This document shows, piece after piece, positions 32,728 through 42,354 of a DNA stretch of 63,920 nucleotides. The position numbers were made by a program, and so were the translations under genes. The stretch is taken from positions 1 to 63,920 of the forward strand of contig CAZDVW010000010.1 of assembly GCA_964509205.1 (NCBI GenBank). The letters run 5' to 3'. Source of the stretch: Duodenibacillus sp964509205. GTDB taxonomy: Bacteria > Pseudomonadota > Gammaproteobacteria > Burkholderiales > Burkholderiaceae_F. The notes under the pieces were generated by a model that was not told where the DNA came from, searched no databases, and saw only the letters and a list, made by a program, of their open reading frames with translations. Position 1 is the first letter of the stretch; each line of letters begins with the position of its first letter.

Positions 32728-34878
32728 TTAAATTTCAATCGGAAAGACGATGGTAACGCGCGCCCCAAGGATTTTTCCTGCATCCGAGAGTCTATTTTCT
32801 ATAGAAATTTTTGCTTTATGTTCTTCTACGATCTTCTTTACCATCGGAAGGCCAAGTCCAGTTCCCGTTGGTTTTGTTGTGACATAGGGTTCAAATGCTT
32901 TGGCTAAAACGGTCGATTGAAATCCTGGGCCATTGTCCTCGATTGTCATTTTGATGGCAGATGGCGTTTCTCCCTGCATTACCGATTGTGTCGTTATGCG
33001 AATGAGAGGATTGTCTGAATCCGAACAGGCTTCAATGGCATTTCCAATCAGATTGAAAAGAACTTGACGCAATTGAGCTGAGTCAGCCTGAATTGGGGGA
33101 AGCGGCGTTTCAAACGAATGAGAAAGTTGAATGCCCCCGGAATGATAGAACATGACCATGTCATCGATAAGAGCGTTTAAATCTGTGCTTTTTAAGTTCG
33201 GAGCAGGCAATTTTGCGAAGTCTCGAAAGTCATTTACCATTTTTTTCATGGCATCGACTTGATTGATGATCGTTGAGGTAGAGCGAGCAAGAAGGGCAGC
33301 GTCTGAAGGGGAGAGTTTGTCTTGCAGTTTCATCGACAATCTTTCTGCTGCGAGTCGAATAGGTGTTAGCGGATTTTTAATTTCATGAGCTAAGCGTCTT
33401 GCAACTTCACTCCAGGCTTGAGCTTTTTGAGCATCAATGACTGTTGATACGTTGTCAAATGCGACTACCCAGCCGACAGTACCTTCAAGCACAAGCCGAG
33501 ATCCTCGAATGAATAAGGCAATGCTTGAATTGGATTTCCTAGAGAGTTCGAGATCGATATGAAAACTTCCGGTGTCTGCAATACGGATTTGATCAGAGAT
33601 TGCTTCACAAAGTTTGGGTTCTGTGTCTGAAAGACTGTCTCCCGGAGAAAGATGCGTCGGAGCCAGAATAGTATTGGCACCGGCATTTACCATAAGGACG
33701 ACAAGCGACTCGTCTAAAACCAATACCCCGGCGGAAATGTTTGACAGGACGCTCTCAAGGTATGCACGGGATCTCTCGGTTGCTAATCGTTGATTTTCGA
33801 TGTTTTTTTGAGCTTCTGCGATTTGAGCCACCATGGAATTGAAAGATTGAGTCAATTCATTAATTTCATCGTTGCCCATAAATTCTCTAATAGGAACAAG
33901 ATTGCCGTCGGCAACTTTTTTTGTTCCTAGCGCTAATTGCATCACAGGCTCTGTCATTGTTCGTGCAAACCATAGCGCTGCCACAATGGCCGCGAGCAAA
34001 GTTAAAAGCATTGTGAGGGTGAGAGATATTCGGTAGATCGTTTGAAGAGATTCGCGAGATAGAGCAAGTTCTTGGTAGTCGCGGGAACCTTCGACGAGTC
34101 CGCGGGCTCCTTCGGCAAACTTTAAAGGGACAGCATTTGAGAACTGTAAGAAATAATTTTCTCCCAATGTTAACGCCGGATAGATTGGAACGAGTGTTCT
34201 AATTCTCATCGGATCTTTTGGTGCAGAAGATTCTCCTTCAAGAAGAGAAAATCCGTTTTTTTCGAGAGAATCCTGTAATTCAGGTGCAAGGGGAATATCA
34301 ACTTTGACTTGCGAGTTAGCAGAAATAGAGGAATTTGTGATATTTCCCTGAGCTTGAAAAATAAGCGCAACGTCAGCTTCAAAATCTTCTCGCAACTTCT
34401 CAATGCCGGCATCCCATTGACTTTTTGGAAGGTCTTCCAAAGTCAATGCGGCTCTTCTTGCAAAAAAAAGTAATCGATTTCTTTCGTTTTCAAGGATGTC
34501 ACTTGACAGTATGACGCCTTCCTCTAAAGCGCGTTCGATGCGGGTATCAAACCAAGAATCGATCGACCGGCCGATAAATTGGGCGGAAACAAGGTAAAGA
34601 ACCATGCAGGGGACAAATGCAATCACGGCGATCGCACACGTTAGGCGCACCGTCATTCGAGAACCAAAAGCATGGGCACGCCATCTAAAGTACAGGCTTA
34701 TTCCTCGTCGTAGAACAATGATGAAGAGGATGATTGTTGTAAGAACATTAAGTGCAATCAGGGCGGGAAAAAAACGGCCTATTCCCGTCGACGCAGCGCC
34801 GCCTGCTACGGCGTGAATCAACAGAAAAACGCCGATGATGACAACACCAAAAAACGCAAACCGCAACCCTCGTTGCAT
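32728..34878 (-). CDS. NtrY-like membrane histidine kinase
   Basis: This sensor kinase of 716 residues has several N-terminal membrane helices (first about 90 residues and one near 285-305) around a periplasmic region. A HAMP domain follows (ARTMTEPVMQLALGTKKVADG), then a PAS domain (about 370-480), the HisKA dimerisation helix with the phosphorylated His in ARRLAHEIKNPLTPIRLAAE, and a HATPase domain (LFNLIGNAIEA, DNGPGF, TGTGLGLPMVKKIVEEH). This is the NtrY architecture. The partner regulator is the next gene downstream on the strand. It starts ten bases after the DUF4390 gene in a run from fmt. The signal sensed is not visible from the sequence. Confidence 0.92.
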   Translation of the reverse strand: MQRGLRFAFFGVVIIGVFLLIHAVAGGAASTGIGRFFPALIALNVLTTIILFIIVLRRGISLYFRWRAHAFGSRMTVRLTCAIAVIAFVPCMVLYLVSAQFIGRSIDSWFDTRIERALEEGVILSSDILENERNRLLFFARRAALTLEDLPKSQWDAGIEKLREDFEADVALIFQAQGNITNSSISANSQVKVDIPLAPELQDSLEKNGFSLLEGESSAPKDPMRIRTLVPIYPALTLGENYFLQFSNAVPLKFAEGARGLVEGSRDYQELALSRESLQTIYRISLTLTMLLTLLAAIVAALWFARTMTEPVMQLALGTKKVADGNLVPIREFMGNDEINELTQSFNSMVAQIAEAQKNIENQRLATERSRAYLESVLSNISAGVLVLDESLVVLMVNAGANTILAPTHLSPGDSLSDTEPKLCEAISDQIRIADTGSFHIDLELSRKSNSSIALFIRGSRLVLEGTVGWVVAFDNVSTVIDAQKAQAWSEVARRLAHEIKNPLTPIRLAAERLSMKLQDKLSPSDAALLARSTSTIINQVDAMKKMVNDFRDFAKLPAPNLKSTDLNALIDDMVMFYHSGGIQLSHSFETPLPPIQADSAQLRQVLFNLIGNAIEACSDSDNPLIRITTQSVMQGETPSAIKMTIEDNGPGFQSTVLAKAFEPYVTTKPTGTGLGLPMVKKIVEEHKAKISIENRLSDAGKILGARVTIVFPIEI

Positions 34879-34888
34879 GAAGAATCCT

Positions 34889-35491
34889 TTAGTCTCTGTC
34901 AGAAAGCCTGGAAAGAGGAATAGATTCCCAGTCGCTCTCTAGGGCCCAGTCAGAATTGCCGCCAATCGTGACCTGAAGGGGTTTTGGAAGACGAAGCAAA
35001 TCCAGACGCATTCGCGTCTCGGCAAGAACATTATCGTGACTGTATATTGCCTCGTTGTCTGCAACAATCCATCCGCGAATATTTTTTAACAACAAAAGAG
35101 CTTGATCAAGGGTATCAAAGGACTGAACGAGACCATCTCTGGAGAGGCGCAGTTGTCTAGAAAGAGGACTGTAACTGAGTCGCTGGAGAAGGGTGGATGT
35201 GGCGATGGTTTTATCAAACCAAAAAGCGCGGGATTTTAGAAGTCTGAATTCATAAGAAAAATAAAGAGCAATTCCGCGTCTAAGGTAGTCGGTTAGGACT
35301 GGAGACAAGTCAAATTCCCAGTTGACACTGAGCAAGAGGCCTGTTGAATTTCCATCAGTAATCCGCTGAATTTGGGCTCCCATCAACTGAACGTCTGTGG
35401 ACTGCGCACGGACGCCGAAAGGATTTGCCGCGACAAAAGGAGCAACAAGCATTGAGCTACACAGCAGTCGTCGTGAAACCATGCTAATCAT
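34889..35491 (-). CDS. DUF4390 exported protein
   Basis: This 200-residue protein has an N-terminal signal peptide (about the first 30 residues, ending near VRAQS) and no other membrane segment. It resembles the DUF4390 family regularly found between rsmB and ntrY in betaproteobacteria: VQLMGAQIQRITDG, LSVNWEFDLSPVLTDYLRRGIAL and YSPLSRQLRLSRDG are typical stretches. It is probably periplasmic. Its position directly before the kinase has led to the idea that it takes part in signal input, but that is inference. It overlaps rsmB by ATGA. Confidence 0.8.
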   Translation of the reverse strand: MISMVSRRLLCSSMLVAPFVAANPFGVRAQSTDVQLMGAQIQRITDGNSTGLLLSVNWEFDLSPVLTDYLRRGIALYFSYEFRLLKSRAFWFDKTIATSTLLQRLSYSPLSRQLRLSRDGLVQSFDTLDQALLLLKNIRGWIVADNEAIYSHDNVLAETRMRLDLLRLPKPLQVTIGGNSDWALESDWESIPLSRLSDRD

Positions 35492-36792
35492 CCTTTTGTC
35501 AATAGCGCATAAAAAAAGCCATCACTTACCCGAAGGATTTCTCCGGAAACGCCGTGTTCAGAGTCGGAAGGGAGAATCGTAATTGACGCTGGAAGCCCAG
35601 GGCCGAGTGATTTCCCATGCGCATCCGCATGACGTTTTAAAAAATCTGCAAGTTGCTTTTCACCTTCTTCCTTGAAGACTGAGCATACGACATACAAAAG
35701 CCTTCCTCCAAACTTTAGGAGGGGCCAAAGTGCTTCTAAAAGTTTCTTTTGTTGTTTTGCAAGCGAATCAATGTCTTGCGGTTGTCGTAAGAAAGCAATA
35801 TCGGGATGACGGCGAAGGATTCCGCTTGCTGTACAAGGGGCATCCAGCAAGATGGCATCAAAGCGTCTTTTACCTGCCCAATCAGCAGGGTTTGTTGCAT
35901 CAGCTTTCATCACGGAAGCTTGAAGATTTAAGCGAGTCAAATTTTCAGAGATAAGGTTTGCTCGTTGAGGATTGACTTCAAGCGCCAGAACATTTGCATC
36001 CGCAATTTCTAAGAGATGTCCTGTTTTTCCTCCGGGGGCGGCACAAGCATCCAAAATTGTTTCTCCGTCCTTTGGAGAAAGAAATTGGGCGGCAAGTTGT
36101 GCGCCAGCATCCTGAACGCTGACGAGTCCCTCACGAAATCCCGGGATTTTGTCAACGGTCGAGGCAATGGAGACCAGGGCTCCGTCTTTGCCGAGCGGCG
36201 TTGCGACAACACCTTCTTCCTTGGCTATTTCACACCATTTTTCAGGACTAAGCCGTCGTCGATTGACTCGAAGCACCAAACGGGGAGGGATTTTTGCAAG
36301 ATCAAGCAACTGATCGGCGGATGTTTTTCCAAGGTCGTTCACCAATTTTTTGTAATACCAATTAGGGGCATTGTGACGAACTCTAGGATCCTCCATCGCT
36401 ACGGATGTCAAAGCAACTTTTTCTCGACAATAGCGCCGGAGACAGGCGTTGATAAATCCCGTTGCATGAAAAAGAGATCGGTGGGATTTGGCAAAAATGA
36501 TTGTTTCGTTAACGATCGCATAGCTTTTCTGCGGAGTTGTGATCATTTCGCTCAGACTGACCATAAGTACTCTTCGGATGAGTAACGACGGAGGCCGTGT
36601 GACCAGAAGGTCTACAAGACGATCACAAAGAAAATAGCGGCGAACGAGATCGTACATAACAGCTTGAAGAGCAGGGCGAATCTCGTCACCGAAAGTGCTA
36701 CTTGCAACCGCATTGTCGAGCGTCTCTCCTTCCTCAAATCGGGAAAGAGCTTGAACAGCAGAGCCAAGAAGACGAGAGAAAACAACGCTCAT
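35488..36792 (-). CDS. rsmB: 16S rRNA (cytosine-967-C5) methyltransferase
   Basis: RsmB methylates C967 of 16S rRNA. The 434 residues comprise an N-terminal NusB-like helical domain (about 1-140), a linker, and the SAM-dependent domain with ILDACAAPGGKTGHLLEI (motif I), DAILLDAPCTASGILRRHPD (catalytic motif IV, Pro-Cys) and YVVCSVFKEE (motif VI). In RsmB the motif VI region usually reads YATCS, and the catalytic Cys is retained here. The gene overlaps fmt (ATGA) and the DUF4390 gene (ATGA), so fmt-rsmB-DUF4390 are coupled. Confidence 0.95.
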   Translation of the reverse strand: MSVVFSRLLGSAVQALSRFEEGETLDNAVASSTFGDEIRPALQAVMYDLVRRYFLCDRLVDLLVTRPPSLLIRRVLMVSLSEMITTPQKSYAIVNETIIFAKSHRSLFHATGFINACLRRYCREKVALTSVAMEDPRVRHNAPNWYYKKLVNDLGKTSADQLLDLAKIPPRLVLRVNRRRLSPEKWCEIAKEEGVVATPLGKDGALVSIASTVDKIPGFREGLVSVQDAGAQLAAQFLSPKDGETILDACAAPGGKTGHLLEIADANVLALEVNPQRANLISENLTRLNLQASVMKADATNPADWAGKRRFDAILLDAPCTASGILRRHPDIAFLRQPQDIDSLAKQQKKLLEALWPLLKFGGRLLYVVCSVFKEEGEKQLADFLKRHADAHGKSLGPGLPASITILPSDSEHGVSGEILRVSDGFFYALLTKG

Positions 36793-37745
36793 TGCAGTAT
36801 GTCTCCAGGCATGAGGGGAAAACTTTGCAGAAAGGCGGAGGCATCCATAATTGGCTTGTTAGCCTTCTGAAGTCGAAGACATTGAAGAGCCCCGTTGCCA
36901 CACGCGATGATGAGCTCTTTTTGTGAACAAAGAGTTTCTCCAGGGGTTCCTGTCCCTTCAACGGAACGAGCTGCCCAAATTTTGAAAGATTCTCCATGAA
37001 GAGCAGTGCGAAGGCCAGGGAAAGGAAAAAAGGCGCGACAGCGACGTTCTAAGGCGAGACTTGGAAGACTCCAGTCAATAAGAGCCTCTTCTTTGAGAAT
37101 TTTCTTCGCATAAGTCGCTTTCGATTCATCCTGAGGTTTAGGAGTAAGAAAACTAATTAAATCCAAAGCTTCGACAATTGATGAGGCGCCGATGTGCATT
37201 AGCTTTTCCGTCAGAGTGGAAGCTGTGTCTGTATCAAGAATCGGGATCTCCTTTGTCAAAAGCACAGGCCCCGTGTCCAATCCCTTTTCCATTTTCATAA
37301 TTGAAATTCCGGTTGAAGCATCTCCTGCCTCAATCGCTCTCTGTATCGGTGCTGCTCCGCGCCAACGTGGTAAAAGAGAAGCGTGAATATTGAGTGCTTT
37401 AAAAGCCTTTTTAGCTCCGATGCCACGGGGTGCGTAAAGAGCTCGTTCTGGAAGAATAAGTCCGTAAGCGGCGACAATTAAAACATCTGCACCGGAGCTT
37501 TCTAATTGGGACAATGCCAACTCTGCATTTTCCGGATCTTTTTTTACGGATAGTGTTTGCGGTGTGATAACAGGTATTCCGTGTTTTTGTGCAATTTGCT
37601 TGACAGGAGAAGCTTTGAGTTTCATTCCTCGCCCGCAGGGACGATCGGGTTGAGTCAAGACAAGAACGACTTCGTGGTTAGCGTCAATAAGAGACTGAAG
37701 AGCTGTTGCGGCAAATTCTGGAGTTCCAGCGAAAGCAATACGCAT
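36789..37745 (-). CDS. fmt: Methionyl-tRNA formyltransferase
   Basis: Fmt formylates initiator Met-tRNA using 10-formyl-tetrahydrofolate. Family motifs seen are MRIAFAGTPEFAATAL at the start, AYGLILPERAL, LNIHASLLPRWRGAAPIQRAI (the catalytic Asn/His segment) and GISIMKMEKGLDTGPVL. The ATG at 37745 gives the canonical N-terminus and has AGAGG five bases upstream; a start six codons earlier adds non-family residues. It is 318 residues long. Its usual partner def lies beyond an oppositely oriented hydrolase gene. Confidence 0.96.
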   Translation of the reverse strand: MRIAFAGTPEFAATALQSLIDANHEVVLVLTQPDRPCGRGMKLKASPVKQIAQKHGIPVITPQTLSVKKDPENAELALSQLESSGADVLIVAAYGLILPERALYAPRGIGAKKAFKALNIHASLLPRWRGAAPIQRAIEAGDASTGISIMKMEKGLDTGPVLLTKEIPILDTDTASTLTEKLMHIGASSIVEALDLISFLTPKPQDESKATYAKKILKEEALIDWSLPSLALERRCRAFFPFPGLRTALHGESFKIWAARSVEGTGTPGETLCSQKELIIACGNGALQCLRLQKANKPIMDASAFLQSFPLMPGDILQ

Positions 37746-37861
37746 AGAGACCTCTGGCACCAATATAATAGAAAGACCGATTTTACCGTTTCACCCCTTT
37801 CTGCAGGTAAATCAGACACACAGCTTCAACAGAAAGAAAACTAAAACGGAAGGAATTTAGG

Positions 37862-38749
37862 ATGAATCATATTTATCGTTTGGCGTGGAAAGAGTACGGA
37901 GACCCGACATTGCCGACGATTGTTCTTTTAATGGGGCTTGGAATGCCATCAGCGGCTTGGCCTGAAAGTTTGATTCAATTGCTTGTCCGAAAGGGATTGC
38001 ATGTGATAGCTCCGGACAACAGAGACTGCGGCAACAGTGAGCATTGTGAGGAGAAAGTTTCGACGTGGACTCTAGCGAAATCAATTGCTCTGTATTTGTT
38101 AGGCGGTTCTGTTAGGGCTCCGTACGTTATGGATGACATGGCTTCGGATGTAGAAGCCCTTTTGGACAGGTTAAAACTTGATCGCGTGCATGTTGCCGGA
38201 TTTTCTTTAGGTGGAATGATCGCTCAAGCGCTGGCAGTTCGGGCTCCCCATCGGGTAATTTCTTTGACGTGTATTTCTTCGGCAAGCGGCAATCCGAGGA
38301 CGGGACTGGGGAAAATTGGAGCTGTTCGGGCAGTTCTGAAAAACTGTACGACAGGAAAAGACAGTGCTGTTCGTTATAGCTGTCTCGAGGCGTTACTGAA
38401 GAAGATTGGAAGCCCCAATGTTCGCTACAGCAGAGTTGAGCTTGCGCGATATCTGCAGATTTTTAATGAGGCCAATATTTCGGAGGATTCGGTTCGCCGG
38501 CAACTGATGGCAATTCTTGCAGGCGGGAATCGATGCCGACAGTTGCGTCAACTTGTTACTCCAACGTTGGTTGTTCACGGTGATGCTGATCCGCTTCTGC
38601 CGTTGAGGGCTGGGGAGGAAATAGCCCAATGTGTTGAAAACGCAAAACTATTGGTTGTTCACGGAATGGGACACGACCTGCCAGAAGTTTTTCTTGGAAG
38701 GATCGGTGAAGCTGTGGCTCAGCATTGTTACAGCGGTGTTTTGCGTTAA
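37862..38749 (+). CDS. Alpha/beta hydrolase
   Basis: This 295-residue alpha/beta-hydrolase fold protein is of unknown substrate. The nucleophile elbow is GFSLGGM (Ser), the acid is probably Asp in HGDADPLLP, and the base is His in HGMGHDLP. The loop VIAPDNRDCGNS matches the HGxP-less esterase/hydrolase group related to RdmC and aromatic-ester hydrolases. No signal peptide is present. The gene is transcribed against the surrounding def and fmt genes and ends by a four-base overlap with the def stop. Gene placement between def and fmt is unusual and suggests insertion. Confidence 0.82.
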   Translation: MNHIYRLAWKEYGDPTLPTIVLLMGLGMPSAAWPESLIQLLVRKGLHVIAPDNRDCGNSEHCEEKVSTWTLAKSIALYLLGGSVRAPYVMDDMASDVEALLDRLKLDRVHVAGFSLGGMIAQALAVRAPHRVISLTCISSASGNPRTGLGKIGAVRAVLKNCTTGKDSAVRYSCLEALLKKIGSPNVRYSRVELARYLQIFNEANISEDSVRRQLMAILAGGNRCRQLRQLVTPTLVVHGDADPLLPLRAGEEIAQCVENAKLLVVHGMGHDLPEVFLGRIGEAVAQHCYSGVLR

Positions 38750-39276
38750 GCCGTGTGATTCTTTTTCTCTCGCTTTTTTTCTCGACGCAATTTAGAGAGC
38801 TTTGCGATAGCACGAGTTCGTTTGAGTTGACTCAAATGGTCGATGAAAACATGCCCGTTCAGGTGGTCGACTTCATGCTGAACGCACACTGACAATAACC
38901 CATCGCAGTCAAACTCGATGGGTTTTCCATCGAGATTGGATGCTGATACATGCACTCTTGCAGGACGTTTTATTTTTTCTGTCAGATCAGGAAGAGACAA
39001 GCAACCTTCTTCTCCCTCGATGAGTTCCTCTGTTAGTGCGGTAACAACAGGATTGACAAGAACGAGCAACTGGTTCTTTTCATCAGAAATATCAATTACG
39101 ACAAGACGGATTGATTTGCCGATCTGAGGGGCCGCCAGTCCTACTCCTGGAGCGGCATACATGGTCTCCGCCATGTCTGCAGCAAGACGTCGGAGCTCGT
39201 CATTGAATTCAGTGACTGTCTGAGAGGGAGTTGCAAGAATTTCTGCGGGGTATTCAATGATCGGCAACACAGCCAC
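38746..39276 (-). CDS. def: Peptide deformylase
   Basis: Def removes the N-formyl group from nascent proteins with an active-site metal, usually Fe(II). The three motifs are intact: GVGLAAPQIG (I), EEGCLSLPD (II, metal Cys) and HEVDHLNGHVF (III, HExxH). The GTG at 39276 is chosen because GGAG lies nine bases upstream and it yields the family start (M)AVLPIIEYP; a TTG five codons earlier lacks a ribosome site. The length is 176. It is separated from fmt, its functional partner, by the inverted hydrolase gene. Confidence 0.94.
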   Translation of the reverse strand: MAVLPIIEYPAEILATPSQTVTEFNDELRRLAADMAETMYAAPGVGLAAPQIGKSIRLVVIDISDEKNQLLVLVNPVVTALTEELIEGEEGCLSLPDLTEKIKRPARVHVSASNLDGKPIEFDCDGLLSVCVQHEVDHLNGHVFIDHLSQLKRTRAIAKLSKLRREKKREKKNHTA

Positions 39277-39711
39277 AATAATTTTCTCCAAAAGATCAGA
39301 ACAGAAAAAGTCCGAATGCTTCCTATTCTATCTGTTTCTAAACAAGGTCTTCACAAAAAAAAGAAACAAAAGGGAAAAAACTCACAGTTGTCCAATCTAA
39401 AGTGAGGCAAAACAAACCAATCAGGTATTGACGGAAAAAATTGCATTTATTTCTTGTGCCTCAGTCAAAGAGAGAGGATGAGACAACCGATTCGAAACAT
39501 GAAAAGTGGAGACTTGGACGAGGGATGAAGTACGGGATGCTGTCTTAAGGCATTTAAAGGAGAAAGTCAGAATGGAGAAGATTCCCGAAAAGGCGAGTTT
39601 GAAGAAAAAGAGTTCCGAGCAGTTTCTCTTTTTTTTAAAGTATGGCTATTCTATAAAAAGAGAGGGAAGTCCTGGAAAATGTAAAAACAGGACATAAACC
39701 CTGGAGAAAAT
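39277..39711. other. Long intergenic gap between def and topB
   Basis: The 435 bases lie between divergent genes. A 63-codon frame at 39506-39697 has no convincing ribosome site, a Lys-rich composition and no family resemblance, so I do not call it. TTGACG at 39428 has no -10 partner at normal spacing. The topB ribosome site GGAG lies just before its ATG. The gap could contain a decayed gene, a small RNA or only promoters; nothing definite is visible. Confidence 0.4.
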
Positions 39712-42213
39712 ATGACAAAGTTGATTATTGCGGAAAAGCCGTCGGTAGCCACGGACATCGCTCGAGTATTGGGCGGAATGAAAAAGAAAAATGACTACTA
39801 CGAAGGCAATGGATGGATTGTGGCGAATGCATTGGGACACTTGTTGGAGCTCTCTTGTCCCGAGAAATATGAAGTCAAGCGGGGTAAATGGACATTTGCC
39901 CATTTGCCTGTATTACCTCCGACGTTTGATTTGAAACCGATTGCAAAATCGGGCGAAAAACTGAAAAGCCTTGCGAAATTACTTCGTCGGCCGGATGTTG
40001 AGGTTGTCATCAATGCATGTGATGCTGGCCGAGAGGGGGAGTTGATTTTTCGGTACATCATGCAGGCAACGAAGGCGAAGAAGAAGATTCAGCGCTTGTG
40101 GTTGCAGTCAATGACTCCGGAAGCAATTAAGGAGGCTTTTTCTCATTTGAGATCGGACGAGCAAATGACAAAGCTTGCTGATGCGGCCCGTTCTCGCTCG
40201 GAGGCAGATTGGCTTGTTGGTATCAATGGAACTCGAGCCATGACGGCATTCAACAGTTTAGACGGAGGATTTTTTCTGACGACGGTTGGTCGCGTTCAGA
40301 CGCCGACGCTTGCGATTGTTGTTCGTCGCGAAAATGAGATTCGAAATTTTCAGCCTAAAAATTATTGGGAATTAGAGGCCAATTTTTCTTGCGGAACGAC
40401 TGAATATACCGGTCGGTGGTTTAACCCAAATTTCAAAAAAGAACCAAACAATGCGGACGCAAGAGCGGAACGCATTTTTGATCACTCTGTTGTAGAGGCT
40501 ATCATTGATCGAATCAAGGGGAAACAAGGAGAAATAGAGGAAATTAGCAAGCGAACGACTAGTTTGCCTCCGCAATTATTTGACTTGACAAGCTTGCAAC
40601 GAGAGGCAAACAATCGATTCGGATTTTCCGCAAAAACAACGCTTTCTATAGCACAGGCACTTTATGAAAAACATAAAGTATTAACGTATCCGAGAACCGA
40701 TTCTCGTGTATTGCCGGAAGACTATATAAAAACGGTTTATAAAACACTGGGGGTTCTTTCTGCAAATGAGGAGCTTGGTTCATTTGCCGACAGAGTTGTT
40801 GCAGAAAAGTGGGTTCGGCTTTCTAAGCGGATATTTGACAATACGAAAATTAGTGATCACTTTGCCATTATCCCGACTCTTCAATCTCCTAGAGGGGTGT
40901 TTACAGAAGCGGAGCAAAAAGTATATGACCTTGTTTTAAAAAGGTTTATTTCTGTTTTCTTTCCTGTGGCCGAGTACGATGTCACGACGCGAATTACGAA
41001 GATTGGACAGGATTGCTTCAAAACAGAAGGGAAAGTGCTTATTTCTGCCGGCTGGATGGAAGTGTACGGAAGATCTGAGATCGGAACCGGCCAATCGCTG
41101 TGCCCGCTCGGCGACGTAAGGACGGCGAAGACGACATCGGTTCAGGAAAACGCTCTCGAGACGCGACCGCCTTCAAGGTACACAGAAGCAACGTTGCTTT
41201 CTGCAATGGAAAGTGCAGGAAGATTGGTTGAGGACGGAGACCTTCGAGAGGCAATGGCGGAAAAAGGACTCGGAACACCCGCTACCCGTGCGGCGATCAT
41301 TGAAAATCTTATCGAACAGAGATATATGCGGCGGGAAGGCCGGGAACTAATTCCAAGCGCTAAGGCTCAACAACTCTTTACGCTTATTAAGGGATTGGGT
41401 ATAGGCGTTTTGTCCGATCCGGCTTTAACGGGGGAGTGGGAGTATAAGTTGTCGCAAATTGAGCGAGGCAATTTGGAAAGGAAGGATTTCATGTGTGAAA
41501 TCCGAGAGATGACCACAAGCATTGTAGATACTGTAAAACAGTATAAAGGGGAAACAGTGCCGGTGGAAAATCCCGCCCATTTGAAGCACCGGTGTCCAAA
41601 ATGCGGAGGAGAAGTTGTCGAAACATATCGACGGTTTTCTTGTGTAAATCCCAAGTGCGATTTCAGTCTTCCGAAGCACCCGGGGGGTCGAACTTTTGAG
41701 GTTGAAGAGATTGAGGAACTGCTTGAAAAAGGAACCGTTGGTCCCCTTTCAGGGTTTATTAGCAAAATGGGGCGCCCATTTGCTGCAGTACTCAAACTTT
41801 CTTCAGAGAAAAAGCTGGAGTTTGACTTTGGGCAAGAAGAGAAATCGTCAGATGAAAAGGATATTGCTAACTTGCCGGTGATTGGAGTCTGCCCAAAATG
41901 CGGAGGGCGCATCCTGCAGGGGACAACGTCATATTTTTGTGAGCATACGACAGGACAACGTAAATGCGATTTTCGGTATGGTCGTGTGATTCTGCAACAG
42001 CCTATTTCGACCGAAGAATGTAAAAAAATTCTTGAAGAGGGCAAGAGTTCTCTCTTACAAGGATTCATAAGCAATCGAACACATCGATCATTTAAGGCGT
42101 ACCTCGTTTTGGATAAGAAAAGTGGGAAAATTAATTTCGAATTTCCTGAGCGAGAGGCTGGCAGCAAAAGCAAAAAGCAAAAAGAAAACAAAGGGGAAAC
42201 TAAGAGAAAGTAA
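39712..42213 (+). CDS. topB: DNA topoisomerase III
   Basis: This type IA topoisomerase decatenates and relaxes DNA by single-strand passage. The TOPRIM domain opens the protein (LIIAEKPSVATDIARVLGG; acidic DAGREGELIFRYI). The active-site Tyr is in LTYPRTDSRVLPED. GTPATRAAIIENLI is typical of the fold. At 833 residues it is longer than E. coli TopB (653) because of two C-terminal zinc-type repeats: CPKCGG-x-CVNPKCDF and CPKCGG-x-CEH-x-KCDF, each followed by a topoisomerase C-terminal repeat ending in GFISKMGRPFAA or GFISNRTHRSFKA. A Lys-rich tail ends it. This long form is common in betaproteobacteria. Confidence 0.93.
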   Translation: MTKLIIAEKPSVATDIARVLGGMKKKNDYYEGNGWIVANALGHLLELSCPEKYEVKRGKWTFAHLPVLPPTFDLKPIAKSGEKLKSLAKLLRRPDVEVVINACDAGREGELIFRYIMQATKAKKKIQRLWLQSMTPEAIKEAFSHLRSDEQMTKLADAARSRSEADWLVGINGTRAMTAFNSLDGGFFLTTVGRVQTPTLAIVVRRENEIRNFQPKNYWELEANFSCGTTEYTGRWFNPNFKKEPNNADARAERIFDHSVVEAIIDRIKGKQGEIEEISKRTTSLPPQLFDLTSLQREANNRFGFSAKTTLSIAQALYEKHKVLTYPRTDSRVLPEDYIKTVYKTLGVLSANEELGSFADRVVAEKWVRLSKRIFDNTKISDHFAIIPTLQSPRGVFTEAEQKVYDLVLKRFISVFFPVAEYDVTTRITKIGQDCFKTEGKVLISAGWMEVYGRSEIGTGQSLCPLGDVRTAKTTSVQENALETRPPSRYTEATLLSAMESAGRLVEDGDLREAMAEKGLGTPATRAAIIENLIEQRYMRREGRELIPSAKAQQLFTLIKGLGIGVLSDPALTGEWEYKLSQIERGNLERKDFMCEIREMTTSIVDTVKQYKGETVPVENPAHLKHRCPKCGGEVVETYRRFSCVNPKCDFSLPKHPGGRTFEVEEIEELLEKGTVGPLSGFISKMGRPFAAVLKLSSEKKLEFDFGQEEKSSDEKDIANLPVIGVCPKCGGRILQGTTSYFCEHTTGQRKCDFRYGRVILQQPISTEECKKILEEGKSSLLQGFISNRTHRSFKAYLVLDKKSGKINFEFPEREAGSKSKKQKENKGETKRK

Positions 42214-42354
42214 TTAGAAGAACTGGCAAGAGACAGAATAATTCAAAAAAATCGTTTTTCTCTTAACAAAGTCAGGAGCCTTTCCGATTGGTTGGGTAGA
42301 CTTAAGAACGGAGTTTGAAATTCTTTTTTCTTTTATACGAGGATATTAGTTGTT

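Noticed and set aside
36016..36585. 189-codon frame opposite rsmB
   Set aside because: It is antisense to conserved rsmB sequence, so a shadow frame.
39506..39697. 63-codon frame in the def-topB gap
   Set aside because: No ribosome site, GTG start, Lys-rich low-information sequence and no recognisable family; it is probably a chance frame.
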